Of a DNA stretch of 64,000 nucleotides, positions 32,020 through 44,259 are shown piece by piece. Within the stretch, counting starts at the first letter, position 1. Each line of letters opens with the position of its first letter. The stretch is taken from NCBI RefSeq assembly GCF_003369915.1, contig NC_046674.1:16058001-16122000 (forward strand). The letters run 5' to 3'. Position numbers and translations under genes: made by a program. The notes beneath the pieces were generated by a model. The model was not told where the DNA came from, made no database searches, and saw nothing but the letters and a program-made list of their open reading frames with translations. Source of the DNA: Drosophila miranda (lineage: Eukaryota; Arthropoda; Insecta; Diptera; Drosophilidae).

Positions 32020-32240
32020 CACTTTTGATACCCTTCTCCTGCAGAATAGGGTGTAACGATTCTGGACAGAAGCTTGAAACGACAAGAAGGAAGTGTCTCC
32101 ATCTGTCCCTCAATATTTCACCATTTTTAAAGATGATGTCTTAAGGAGTTCTTCGCAGAATAGTTATAAACGTAGCCACACAACTGTAACCCACATCTGC
32201 CGTGAAACTAATCGACCCGCTAGGGTATCTGTGCGTCGGT
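32020..32240. repeat. Degenerate dispersed-repeat fragment
   Basis: Contains 'gatacccttctcctgcagaa', then 'gggtgtaacgattctgg' and 'agaagcttgaaacgac'. This order is common at the ends of abundant non-autonomous Drosophila elements. A shorter match to its beginning occurs at about 33,645 (GATACCCTTGCAG). Confidence 0.4.
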
Positions 32241-35200
32241 CCCCCGAAGCTAGCATTTCTCTCTTCTTTTTTTTTTGCTGGTGCTGCTCTTGCTGCTCTG
32301 CCCGCCTTTTAGTCAGAGGGGGACGGGGGACTGCAGCTTTTTCTGTATTATTTGAGTGAAATGATCGTCAGCAAACAGACCAAGTGGCTCGGCAGTTTCT
32401 GTTGTTGTTGGTCAATAATTATCAAGCATACATAAATAATTAGTCAGCAAGAGCTGACCATGAAAATCAGCAGAAAAAAAACGAGGGAGAAATCAATGTA
32501 AGGAAAAGTGTTTACAGCAGCGTTTTAGTTTACTTTAGTACATAAGGCAAAAAGTATATGGTACGAGTCAATAATGAACTTCTCTAACTCGAAGGTACAT
32601 ATATTTTGCCAGCTTGATTATTGCCATTTACAGCATACAATCCATACAATGTTTGATGAAAAATGACCTGGCCTTCAAGCTATAGCAAGCAAGTTATCCA
32701 TTTAGGTGTATTCCTGTTCTCTACAGTTAGATGAGGGGCTAATGGAGGGGAAGCCACCTCAAGAAGGAAGCAACTTTCTGGCATTCAACTCTTTTTCTTG
32801 TTCTTCTAAGCAACCCCTGTTCGAATTCGAGGATAAGCCAGCCGCATAAGACAAAATTTCGAACAACAATCGAAATGAGCGATGGCGAGGGGCAGCGCAG
32901 CAGCAACGACAGCGGCATCGGCAGCGGCAGCAAGTCATTTAAACGGTCAATTGCCTCAGGCACAAAAGCAAATGTCCGAATGAGAGAGAGAGCTACAACA
33001 GCAGCCACAAAACATACACAAAAACAAAAAACTAAACGAAATGAAGAGGCGGCACGGCACTGCAAGCGACGGGGAGGGAGAGGGACAACAGCTGACAGCT
33101 GAAAAGTGCAGGCCAAATGCCGAAAAAATTAAGCAAATGTTTTTCATATTTCATTTCTCACCTAAAAAGAAATGTTGCCATAACCATAAATACACATGTG
33201 CGTGCATACCTACATACCATATGTACATATGGATGTATGTACAGCATGTACATATAAATTATTGAATTGTGTTTTAAAGAGTTGGCTATAAAAAACAGAA
33301 ACGTTGAAGCACCTTCAATGTGCATAAATTAGCCAAGCGCAGCAGCCCCAGAGAAGAAAAGAAGCTAAGGAGAAGGCGGAATGGAGGAGAAACAGACAGA
33401 CACAGAGAGGGAGAGACCGAAAGAGAGCGAGCAGCACATGCACACCAGGCAGCTCTCTATTTAGAGGGGCATGGCTGCCTGCCAGTGTGTGGCTTCTACT
33501 TTTGCATGTGTATACTGGCATTCGAGTGTGTGTGTTTGTGCGGTCTTCGGGCAGCTAATCAGGCAATTAAAGAACCACAAAATAGCAAAAAGCGAAGCAA
33601 TAAAAAGAAAGCAAAAAAGAACAAAACAGAAAGTCAAAGCATTTGATACCCTTGCAGGTAGTTATCCGATTTAATTCAGATTTGTCGGATTATACAGATT
33701 ATCCCCATGGCAGCATCAAATATACAAATCTGTGCAAAGCTTCAGTTCAGTGTTTAAAAGAATAATGATCTCTGACCGAATGAAAAAGAACCGAAAAAGC
33801 AAAGAGTGGGCCCTGCCCGCCTGCCATTAAATAGAAACAGTTTTGGCAAACAAAACAACAAGCAAAATGTTTTCAAACAAACAAAGTAAGCAAAAGTATA
33901 AACTGAAAGTTTAGCATTGATTATGCAATAGATTATTTAGATTATTCTTGTATTTACTATGGTAAGTTTTTTTTAATGAACACCCCCACCCAAAAAAAAA
34001 TTGGGGCAAAAGGTTCCTAAAATCGAAAGGTTGGTCTGCCATTAGGAAAATTCCACTTCGGATCGGAAGTAAATCTGTTTTCAGCAATTTGCGGGCCTGC
34101 CATAAGCAGACGGCAATGATGATGGTATTCCGCCCTCACTTCTTCAACACCCCCCCCACCACCTCACCTGGACGGCCCACGCACTTTTGGCCAAAACTTT
34201 TCCACCACCGAAAAACAAGGCGAGACACAACAAGAACAACAATATGACAGGGATTCGACAAGTTACTTCACTTAGTGCGGGGGGAGGGGGGAGGCTTCAA
34301 GATGGTGGCGGCGCCAGTGGGTGGGCGGAAACTTTAGTCGAAGCTTTAAAGCTGCCCTTTAAAGTGGGTGGGAGTGGGGTGGCTCCTCCCAAAGGAATGA
34401 CTGCGGGAAAGGGCGGAGAGAAAATAGCGGTTGTGGATACCGCAGTCTTTTCGTCTGGTCTCATTCACCCTCACCACCCCCAGGGCCCACAGGGCTGCCG
34501 ACATAGCAACACAGCCAAACCCAAGCCAGAACCCAACCCCAACTCTCCGGCCCCACCCCCTCATGCGTCCCTTCCCTGTCTGTGTGTTGGGTAACTGTTT
34601 TTCCCCCCCCTCCTTTCCTCTTTTTCTTCTTCTTCTTCTGCTTTTGCCCTAACAAAAATGTGTATCTAGAAATATTTTATGCAGGCAACTCTTCAGCGGG
34701 ATGTGGGGTGGGGTTGGGGTTGTAGTAGAATTGTGGAAGGGGCGGAGGGTGGAGGTTGCTTTTTAGAGGAAGAGGGGGTGGGGGTGGAGTCCCAGCTGCT
34801 ACTACTGCGGCTGTTGTTGCTCCTGTTTTCCCACTGTTTGGGCGGTGGGGGGGCTTAGGGCGTGTTCTGCGTGCTTCCCAAACTAAACTATGGCCTCAAA
34901 AGGTTGGGTGGGTGGGGTCTGGGGTGGGGGGAGATTCTACCTCTACACACATCTAAAAACATATAGAGGCTACATATGCGTATATGTATGCATGTACATA
35001 TATATGTGTGTCCGGGAGGCATCAAGACACATGTCCACATAATTGCCAAACGCGCAAAATCGAAGTTGGCGACCTCCCCGACCCCAACATCAGTCCACAT
35101 CACCCCACCACACTACTATAGCATCCCAAACCACCAGCAGCCCGCTACCCGCACCCAGCACCCCGCAGCCACCACCCAGAACCAGCCCACTGCCACCATT

Positions 35201-38200
35201 CAACCAAACATGGCGCTCAGCTTAGGATTACTCACCATTTTGCATTTCAGGTACAGTTGCGCCTGCAATTTATAGTTTGGACATGCACAGAGAACCTGAG
35301 TCTGAGACTATGCTCTTTCATAAATAATAGCCATGGGACATGGGCCGTATATTGGAATTAGCAAGTGGCTTTTAACCCCCACCACTCCACCGCACCACCG
35401 TGTCCCTCTTTCTTCACGCTAATTGCCAATATCATTAAAATTGCGTAATATTAATGGTTGATTGAGCTGCCGGGCAGGCAGAAGCGGAAGCAGAAGCAGA
35501 AGCAGGAGGCGGTGTTGGATAGGCATGGTGAGTGGTGCTGCTGGTGTTGCGGCTAAAACTAATTTCCTACTAAAGATTACCCACCTGCAACAACATATAT
35601 CATTATCAACATCATCAAATGCTCCCCAGACGTACTGCATGAGTCCTGGCATGTGCCATCGACAAATTCGAATATTCGGATTTACAATTTGGGAAAATTT
35701 GCATTTCGGGTGGGAGTGTTGAACCACACCACACCACACCACGCCACGCCACGCCACCCCAAACCACATTCGTTTTGACCAGCAGGAAGTCGTCGGGTTC
35801 AGTGATATACAATGGGTTCAGAACCAAATCAACGCATAGATTACGCAACTAACTATCCACCCACCCACACAGAGAGATACAGAGAGAGAGGGAGAGGGAT
35901 AGGACAATCCGAAATCGGTAGAAAATCCACACTGAATGGACCTTAACCCCACTCGTATAGGCCTTGTTTGCTGCGAGTGTTGGGTTTGGGGCTGGGGCTG
36001 GGGAATGCGAGGAGCGGCCCGGATATTATATGCATCCTTGAGCTATGCGGGCTGTAGTGGTGGCAGTGGCGATGGTGCTCTGAGCTGAGCTTCCTTCCGA
36101 CCAGACCAGACCAGACCCGACCCGACCCGACCCGGACCTGACCGAGACCATACTGGAGGTTGGGGGGGTCTCTGTCTCCTCCCCTCCCTCCACTTATTGC
36201 CTGTTTTGTATATGTATCTGTTTTTGCATGCTCGGCTCGGCTCTTCACTCCACTCCACTCCACTCCACTCTACTTCTCTCTCTCACTCTCTCTCTCTCTC
36301 TTTCTCTGTGTGTGTGTGTGTGTGTGTTTATGTACACATGCATACACAGCTGTACCGGGTTTCGGGGCATTTTACAGCCACAGAGCCGCCGCTGCCACAG
36401 CACACCCTACCACCCTGCCACCCAACCTTTCTGCTGTACTCCTCCCTCTTTCCCCCCTCCACCCACAAACAACAATGCAAAACGTCTGCATTTCAACTAA
36501 CGGCACCCAATACACAAACAATACAAGCACCCAAAGCAAGCAGCCCTTTCTCTCTCCTACGCTCTCTCGCCAGGCATCAGCAGCCTCCCTAGCACTCCCT
36601 CTCCTCCTCCCCCACCCACTCCCACACCAAAACCCACTCCAATTGCAGCAGCCGCCATCTCATATTGTTGTTGCTTTCTTGCTTCCGAAAAAGTTTTATA
36701 CATAAGCGGAAGCCCTACCACTCCATACCACTCCACACCTCCCCGCCATCCCCCACCCCACACCCCCTTAACAGCAAAACCAGGGCTGGCCGCAGACCTA
36801 GAGAAGAAGAGAGAGGGAAAGAGAGAGAGAGAGAGACAGGGAGGGGAAGAAAGTGTAAGCTCATTACAAAATCAATAAGTCAATTTTCATTTTTCATTAT
36901 ATTTTCCCCTTAATTCCACGACAGTCTTTCCCCACTCTTTTTGGACATATTTAATCAATAAACGAAACAAAACGCAACGATGGGGTTCCGGGCTGTCATC
37001 TGCTTTAAATTTAAGTTGCCCCAGCATTCTGTTCCTGCCCCCCCCCTCCCCCACCGCATGCCCCTTAATCGATTTTTTCAGCACACGCAAAGCTAAAGCT
37101 CTTCCCCAACCTACCGCCGTCCCCCCTTCATCCATAAGTACGAAAGTGTCCCTCTCCCTTTCGCACACTCCCAAGCACAGCAAAGCACAAAAGGGAATCA
37201 TAAAAAATATATATGTATAAAACAAAAGCAACAACAGCTACAGCAAAAAAAAAAAACAACAAAAAAAAGATCCCAAGGAAGAAGGTAGGAGAAGAAGCCA
37301 GTGGTAAAGAGTGGGGTGGATAGAAGAGAAGTCAAACGAGGACAGTGGACAGAGGACGGGCGGAGGGGAGGAGAAGCCAAAGTTATGTAGAACAGGATTT
37401 GGGGGGGGGCCCGAATTACAGAGTCTTTTGCCCCATTTCATCCCTTTACAACACTAATAATTCGATCTGTAATGATCTGCGTAATCGCAATCGCAATCGT
37501 ACGGCCAGGCCAAGGCGCTTGCATATTTTGATTCCTTGTTAACGCTGGATTCCGGCTTTGGCCCTGGTTTTCGTTGTCAACAGAGACCAGAGTTTCGGTG
37601 CATCCGCATCCGCATCCAATGCAAAAGCTTAGGCTTAGGTATAGCCCTGACCCCCTTGCCCGCCCATCTCTCAATCACTTCTCTCTCTCTCCCTCTCCCT
37701 CTCTCTCTCTTTCACACACTCTATCTTTCAACAATGGTGCTGGCATGGACGCTGCTGCATGCAACTATTGAAGCATGAACATGCAATTTATGTACAAACA
37801 CACACATACATACATGCATACCTACAGACATACATACATACATATATATGTACACCAAACTATGAAATAAAGCAACAACAGCGATAGGCGACTGTACTTT
37901 TGATATAAAATCCACTCTCCATTCCATACATAGAAATCCAAACATCCAAACACACACACACACACACACACACACAACACACACAAACTTACCGTACGGG
38001 GGGATACATATAGAGAAATCACCCCCCAAACCCCCACCTCCTCTTCTATGGACACCCACTTGGAGAGCTCTGTTTAGTTTTAGTTGCGCTTTAAACTGCA
38101 TTTCGGCTTGCTGTTTTGTTGTTGTAAGCTCAGTACATAGAGGAGCATGGCACGAGAGAGTGTCGTGTGTACCAGAGCAGGAGGAGGGGGGGTGGGTGAG

Positions 38201-38394
38201 CGAACGGCTGATACAGGAGTGAGGTGGAGGTGGAAGCGGAGGCGGGGGCCACATGCCAATGTGTTACTGTGTGTGGTGTTCCAACAATTCGCATTTCTGT
38301 TTCAGCAAACGAAACAGAAAACAACTGCAATATGTGATGATGGAATGGAATGAATCCAGTATGCAACACTACCTCCTTTGCAGACCCCGCCCCA

Positions 38395-38411
38395 CCCCCC
38401 CCCCCCCCCCC
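38395..38411. repeat. Homopolymer of 17 C
   Basis: An uninterrupted C17 run flanked by CCCA/CACCC. It is sequence-assembly sensitive, and the complementary G17 could form a quadruplex. Confidence 0.9.
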
Positions 38412-40504
38412 ACACCCTCAATAACACTCCATATACAATCTTTCATGCACTTGGATTGACCCTGGCCGACTGCCATTAGCTTGAAACTGTAAAAGAAACC
38501 CTAACCTAAATTGAAAGAAATCTTGGTCTCTGCAGCCGGTAGGGTGGAGGGGGAGCGCACTGGCGCTGCTTACGCATGCAGTCGTTGCGTCAAAGTCGAG
38601 TTCTGCTCCACTTGCACCAACAACACCAACAACATGCTGAACAAGACGAGAATTTCGGATATCGGTGTTCTCTCACACCTATGCATGCGCAGGTACAAGC
38701 ACAGGTACATATGTATGTGTATGCATGTATGGATGTTTTATGGAAGTGTGTATACCCAATGCAGAGCCGATACAGAATGCTCTGATTACACTACAGAATA
38801 TTTTGATAGACTTCAGTATTTGTTTACACCGCCGAGGCAGCTCTAGAAGACCACCAAGAACTTTATTAAATAAAGTATTAAGTATTAAGGTTTAGGTAAA
38901 ACTACTACTACTACTACTATTCCCAATTAACCATGCACTTTTGGAGAGCTTTTTCATAGCTGCAAGCCGATTAAAACTAATAGTGAAAAAAGAATAACCA
39001 AATTATTTTCAGAAATTCTTCCTCCAGGGATGCTTTATTATTGAATTATTTGTCTGTTGCCTTGGTGTCTTTCAATAGTATGTTTCTGGATCGCTCAGTT
39101 CAGTTTCCTTGGGGCATAGCAATTGTTAACCTATTAAACATTTTCCTCAAGTTCAAGCCCATAAAATGTTTCCCGTCTTCAGCCAGGAACTCTTAGTCAT
39201 GCGACGAAGATTATGTGATTTATTTAGCTAATGCCAACGACACTGCGAACTAGTTCCCCCGACTTGAATAGTTCTCAGACTCCTACAACAACGGTGCTGC
39301 TGTCGCTAGCTGGAAATGCGGGTCTGGGTCGCCATCGAGACGGCACGGGACGGTACGAGACGAGACGATGCGAGACGAGACGAACGGAGGGAGGGACGTA
39401 GAGAATGCAGTAGCACATAAAGAATGCCAAAATAAGTTTAAAACTAACGACGTGCAGCGTGTGAGTGGGAGCAGCATAACAAGTGCTGCTGACAGAGAGA
39501 AAGATAGTGGAAGAGAGAGCGAGAGCAAGGTGGTTATGTCTACATGTGCCTGTGTGTGTGTGTTTGTGTGTGTGTGTATTTTGGAGCATGCAACTTTTCG
39601 TGCTGTTTGCCAAAATGCGTTCGTTACCCGGCTACGGCACGGCGGCACGCATTCCCGAAACATAGCCACGACTGTGCTAGTGGAGGGAAGGGAGCCAGTG
39701 AGAGCAGGGGAAACCCGAAAGAGGGAGCAAGAGAGAAAGAGAGACGAAGGCAGGCAGGCAGGCAGGCAGGCATTGAGAGAGAGCCATGTTGGCGAACAAG
39801 TGCAGGCTGGTGTACGTGTGTGCGTGGGGTCATTCTCGAAAACGTTCAAGTGTTGCAAAGCGCCCAAAAGTGCGTGCGGGTAATTAGCCAAGTTTGCAAT
39901 CGTACGTACCCAAGAAAAGTTCATTAACACACTTAATATGCAAGAGCAGAGGCCCGCTCATTCATGGCAGCTGCAGATACATTTCAGGGCACCGCAAATG
40001 TGTGTAGATAACGGAACGACAAGACTACCCCCTCGCGACCAGTCAAGCAGCGCAGCGGCAGATACAATAGAAAAAAAAAAAAAAACACAATCGCCTAAGC
40101 CATGGCGTCACGGCGACGACGCTGGCACCGACAGCGGCAGACAGACAAACGCCAAAAGCTGTAAAAATTGTCAATATTTAGGAGGAGGTGGAGGAGGGAA
40201 AAGTTGGAGCTTTGGCGAAATAATGCGCGAGAGTTAAAGAAGAACGCCGACTGCGGCAGAGCATTTTTAACGAGCACACACACATACACACATGCATGCA
40301 TACGGGGAGACGCCGACGCCGGCCGCAGCAGCAGCAGACCGGTTGAGGTTAAATTGGATAGTTGAAGCAAAGGAGAGAGAGAGCAAGCAAGAGAGTGGAG
40401 ATGGAATGGAGTGTGGGGCGCTGCTTGCTCTCGCATACATATTGAATTTTTTTTCCTTTCGGCGTAATGAAAATTTTAGCAAAAGACGATGGGGAGGGGG
40501 TGAA

Positions 40505-40660
40505 ACTTACCCGCGTGGAGAGCAAAAATCCGTTATTGCTGTGGGTGCTACTGCTGCCGCTGCTGCTGCTACCTCTGCGTCCAGCCTGGGAGTTGATATT
40601 AATTTTCCACTTGCACAAAAATAAACAATCACTTATGCAAAGAACTGGTACTGATATTTT
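40505..40660 (-). promoter_or_regulatory. simj: Candidate noncoding first exon of simjang with promoter
   Basis: On the minus strand a TCAGTA initiator lies at about 40,654-40,649 with a weak TATA-like CATAAAAG some 20 bp upstream. About 140 bp of leader-like sequence follows and ends at a strong donor, CGCGG|GTAAGT (donor at 40,505-40,510). The orientation matches simjang, and no other minus-strand gene between here and 23.3 kb could use it. Splicing to the acceptor at 23,345 would create a 17-kb intron, which is ordinary for fly regulatory genes. Confidence 0.35.
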
Positions 40661-41264
40661 CCTCGACTTTTATGGAAGAAAATTTCACTTTTTTGTGTTG
40701 CGCTAATTTCTTCTTATTTACTTGCGGGTGTGTATGTACATACGTATATACGTCAGATGCACTCATACAGCTAAGAGTGGCGGCGCGCTTATTCTGGAAT
40801 ATATGTATTTCGGACGGCCGTGTTAAACACCAATACACTTGCACCACGCACTGCTGACGTCGCTGCTGTTGTTGCGACTTCCTCCAAATACAAATATTTT
40901 ATCGGCAACGAACACGATTTATTTAAATATCTATGTCATATATTGACTTTTTTCACAATTTGTTTACGATTTCAGAGAGTGAGAGAGACCAACAAACATG
41001 CACTTGTAGAGCTCATTTTGTTGGCAATAGATAACAATTTTATTATATTTAATTTATTGTTTATTGTTTTCGCGGCGTGCCCAGAGTGGGAGGAAAAAAA
41101 TAGTTACTCCACGTTTGGAAAATTTCGGAAAATATTGTTGTGGCCGCGGCCGGAGCAAAAAAAAAAAGGTTAAAGGCTGCTCTCTATATACTTATTTAGT
41201 TGTATTTTCTTTACAACGACGCGCAGCAACGGCTCGGTTCAAAAAATTTTGAGAATTTGATAAT

Positions 41265-41600
41265 ATGTGGGTAGTGATGTAAAAACACATCGAGCATCGA
41301 TGTTTTTTGCCGATATTTACCGATGTTTTCCGGTGTTTTTGCCTGTACCGATGTTGAGCGATGCATCGATGTTTTGCAAAACATCGATCAATTAATTTAA
41401 AATCTGTAAGCAGCAACGCAGCAATACCAAAGTAAGTAAACATATTTGACTTAAAATGAATCAAATTTACTATAGATGGTATACATTTGTTTAAATATGA
41501 AACTGGGAACGCCAGTTTGAAACATCGGTCATACATCGATGCATCGAAGAATCAATCCGACGTATCAATCCAACATCGATACAATATACCGTCCGACCCT
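41265..41600. other. ATCGAT-rich block with a 24-bp perfect palindrome (present in every unit)
   Basis: About a dozen CGAT-containing motifs (ACATCGATG, CCGATGTT, GCATCGA) occur in about 330 bp. A perfect self-complementary 24-mer lies at 41,365-41,388, centred on TTTTGCAAAA with ATCGAT at both ends. Equivalent palindromes are at 46,548, 51,730, 56,913 and 62,096. CGATA-type clusters are bound by BEAF-32 and DREF in flies; whether this block is bound is unknown. Confidence 0.7.
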
Positions 41601-42890
41601 CAGAAATATACCGAAACATACCGCCTCCTTTTCAAAATATACCGTAAATATACTGACGAATTCAAGTTCTATTTTACATATTCCTCGTTTTCGATATTCC
41701 GACGAATATTACTAGCTATATAGAACATTTAGCCATGCCCACATAATTTTATCCGATTGATAAATCACTTTCCTACAAGAATGGTTAAATTTAAGTTCTC
41801 ATCTTTATTGGATTGTTCAAAAAAGGGTCAACAACCATGCTCACAAAACTAATGTTTTTACATGGTAATTACACGCTGACTACACATGTTCTACATTTTT
41901 ATGTAATATTCAAAAGTGACACCTGAAACGCGTACGTTTAGACGTTTTTTCATATAAGCCCAATGGAAGCGCCAGTGTGAAAACCGTCCGTTATCCACTT
42001 TTGGACATGTATTTTTTCCGACATTTTTGAAAAGCTTAGATTTTCACAGCAAACGATCAGAAACTCGATGTTGTTCCCGAATTAGAATTCGATGTGGCCT
42101 GGGACATGGCTCTATGTGACATATCTACATTGGTGCATGGGGCAAGAGGGTGAGGCCATATAGCGTCCTTGATACGATATACGGTCTGACTCTCAGTAAT
42201 ATAATGGAATATACCTTCTCATTTATTAATATACCGTAAATATACCACCCTACTTAAGCAAGTAAGCCGCGGACTATTGTATTGTATATTCTTATATCCT
42301 TCCATTTACTTACCAACCAAAATTTCCACGATATCTTTCATCTGAACTTCCAAAAATTTAATCATATTCGTGGAGTGTATTGTAATACCCACTGTTTAAT
42401 CGTTCTCTATCCATGATCGGAAATCATTTTTCTCGATTTGGACATTCTGTCCAATGTAACTGGATATCTGGGCCCCTCAGCCCGGAACACAAAGTTTTAT
42501 CCGAGTAATAAATCAATTTCTATACAATACTGGCTAATTTGAACGATCCACTTTATTAAATAGCTCAGAATATTAGGTTTCAACAAAAAAATCCTTTTTT
42601 TACATGGCAACTACACGGTAACTACACACTTGCCACATATCAACAACATATTTACGGAGTATGCTTTTTTATACAACCATACAAACCATAAGCTGCAAAA
42701 TTGCGTTGAAAAAGCTTTCACTTGTGTCTGCATTCATTGAACCCTTAACTCTGTAATATCTTTCCCTAGGGTAAGCGGAATGAAGCTCATTCCCTTGCTA
42801 TGTTTCGGGACACTGCTGCTATCAATACTATCGACTAGATAATCGCTAGCACTGCGCGCCAAAGTGGAATTTTTTGAATGTGAATAAGTG
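41560..42890 (+). repeat. Repeat family 1 inside array unit 1
   Basis: It shares ordered segments with the solitary copy at 15,443-16,330. Here it is longer and seems internally duplicated: 'ataccgt...taaatatac' motifs occur both near 41,585-41,655 and near 42,175-42,245. Equivalent copies lie at +5183, +10365, +15548 and +20731. No open frame of note is present. Confidence 0.75.
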
Positions 42891-42894
42891 ACAA

Positions 42895-43335
42895 GGGTAT
42901 GAATGAAATCCAGTGGAATAAATTGGGAAAAACCATATCTATCAGATTGCCGAACGGATCATTAATAAAGCCAGAACGAACATATGAAATTGCAAATAAT
43001 TTTCCCCTTAAACGCGCCTACCCATTCTTTCACTCTCTCTGTCTCTTCGTAGAGCATGTTGCGCCCCTGGCGGAGGGAAGCGAGATAGCAGCAAAGCAGG
43101 TGTTGGTGTGAGAAGTGAAAAAGAGAGAGACAGACGTAGCGGAATAACTAACCATCGGGGTTCCTCTCCTTCTCTCTATGTGTTTTATGTTAAAGAGATC
43201 CCCCTCACCAGAGTATCCATCAAATTAATTCGTCCCGTTTGCAAACAGCGAAACAGAGGGATGGAGAGTATGCGGCAGTCATCGGCTCCGAGATTCATTC
43301 CGGGACTTACTTATATTCTCGCTTGTGGCAATTAA
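42895..43335 (+). repeat. Repeat family 2 fragment inside array unit 1
   Basis: Contains 'atcagattgccgaa', 'ctggcggagggaagcgagat' and 'gagagagacagacgtagcgg', matching 8,650-8,860 (+) and 20,800-20,990 (-). It ends about 95 bp downstream of the Adi1 stop. It is repeated in all units with the array period. Confidence 0.7.
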
Positions 43336-43429
43336 AATTTTTTTAAACCAGTAGAATTTTAGTTGAAGGTTTAATATTTATACAAATTTAAAAATACACA
43401 TAAGTTGGTATATATGTATAAAATGCACA

Positions 43430-44243
43430 TTAGACCTGGTTTAATTGCACAAAACTCTCAGCTTGATGCTTCAGGTAGGACTTGCGGCAATCCAAATCAT
43501 CTGCGGGACGATTATGTGGGGTCCAGACGGGTTCTCCAACGAAATACCGACGGGCTTTGATAAAGTTCTATGGGGATACGAGAGTAACGATTAGAAAACA
43601 ATAATTTTGCCATAAGGAATGCAATTTACATTAGAGTCCAACGTGAAACGATGGTAGATACCCGCCGGAATAATAATCAAATCTCCTTTAACCACTTGTA
43701 TTCTCAGCCACTGCTCCTCGTTGCTGAAACGACGAAAAATTACCATTTTGAGCAAATTCCGAATAAACAGTCGCTAGATAACCTACTCGCGGACATCGAA
43801 GTAGCCCGATCCATCCAATACCAAACGTATCTCCTCGTCCGTATGCAGATGTTCCGTAAAAAAGTTCTTCAGCTTATTGGCGTAGTCCGGAAGGCACTTC
43901 TCCGAGCAGGTGATCTGCAACGAAGAGGAGATTAACAGGTGCTCTCTAAACGGACTCAGATCTTGCCTCATCATCGTAGGTATAGCCACGTTTGGCCCGC
44001 AGCTCCCCTAGAATCGCGTCGTTTTGGTAATCGTCAGCGTTGATCTGCCGGAAAGAAACGATCGTTTAAGATAAGCTTACTTCAAGGTCAGTCCAAAGTA
44101 AATGGAATCACACATGCCTTGAAATATTCCACGCCCGTCTTCTGGTACAGTTCAGGAAGCTCCAGATAGTCCGGCGGACTGCGATGATGCTCCAGTCGCT
44201 GATCGGTCTCCTGCTCGTCGTCCATAAACCATACTTTCACCAT
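43430..44243 (-). CDS. Adi1: Acireductone dioxygenase (array unit 1)
   Basis: Five exons, 187 aa: 44118-44243, 43967-44044, 43787-43914, 43630-43723 and 43430-43567. The protein is a cupin of the ARD family. In methionine salvage it oxidises acireductone to the keto-acid precursor of methionine with Fe2+. The metal ligands are all present: H90, H92 and E96 (EHLHTDEE) and H135 (GIYHRF). The conserved [12 protein letters not shown] and [15 protein letters not shown] blocks are also there. Length fits the family (human ADI1 179 aa). Introns 1 and 2 have GC instead of GT donors (AAG|GCATGT and GAG|GCAAGA), with AG acceptors; introns 3 and 4 are GT-AG. Only the GC choice keeps the family-conserved frame. 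The start codon lies 214 bp after the Ankmy2 stop on the same strand. The protein is probably functional. Confidence 0.93.
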
Positions 44244-44259
44244 TTTTTAATAATAAATA

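Larger units (their letters stand above)
23345..40504. other. 17-kb gene-free, microsatellite-rich region, probably simjang 5' introns
   Basis: No frame here shows conserved protein-like composition; the long ones are translated microsatellites. The region is filled with CA/GT (24,178-24,230; 36,307-36,327; 37,949-37,990), CT (36,277-36,306), ATGT, CAC/CCACAC (35,730-35,760), AGGC (39,745-39,772) and C17 (38,395-38,411) tracts, with AT-rich stretches between. The acceptor at 23345 shows that simjang has at least one upstream noncoding exon. Minus-strand donors of good quality lie at 34,161-34,166 (CAG|GTGAGG), 35,240s (GTGAGTAA), 37,987-37,992 (GTAAGTTT) and 40,505-40,510, any of which could close a first exon. 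Confidence 0.5.

Noticed and set aside
39283-39930. 215-codon minus-strand frame
   Set aside because: Derived from AGGC, GTGT and GACGAGAC repeats; Ser/Leu/Thr-rich without domain structure.
41192-41536. 114-codon minus-strand frame repeated in each array unit
   Set aside because: It overlaps the ATCGAT-rich block and has no family resemblance. It recurs only because the whole unit is duplicated. It could be the remnant of an element but I cannot support a gene.
42899-43335. Two short plus-strand frames repeated in each unit
   Set aside because: They lie in the family 2 dispersed repeat, and the other copies of the repeat do not keep the frames open.
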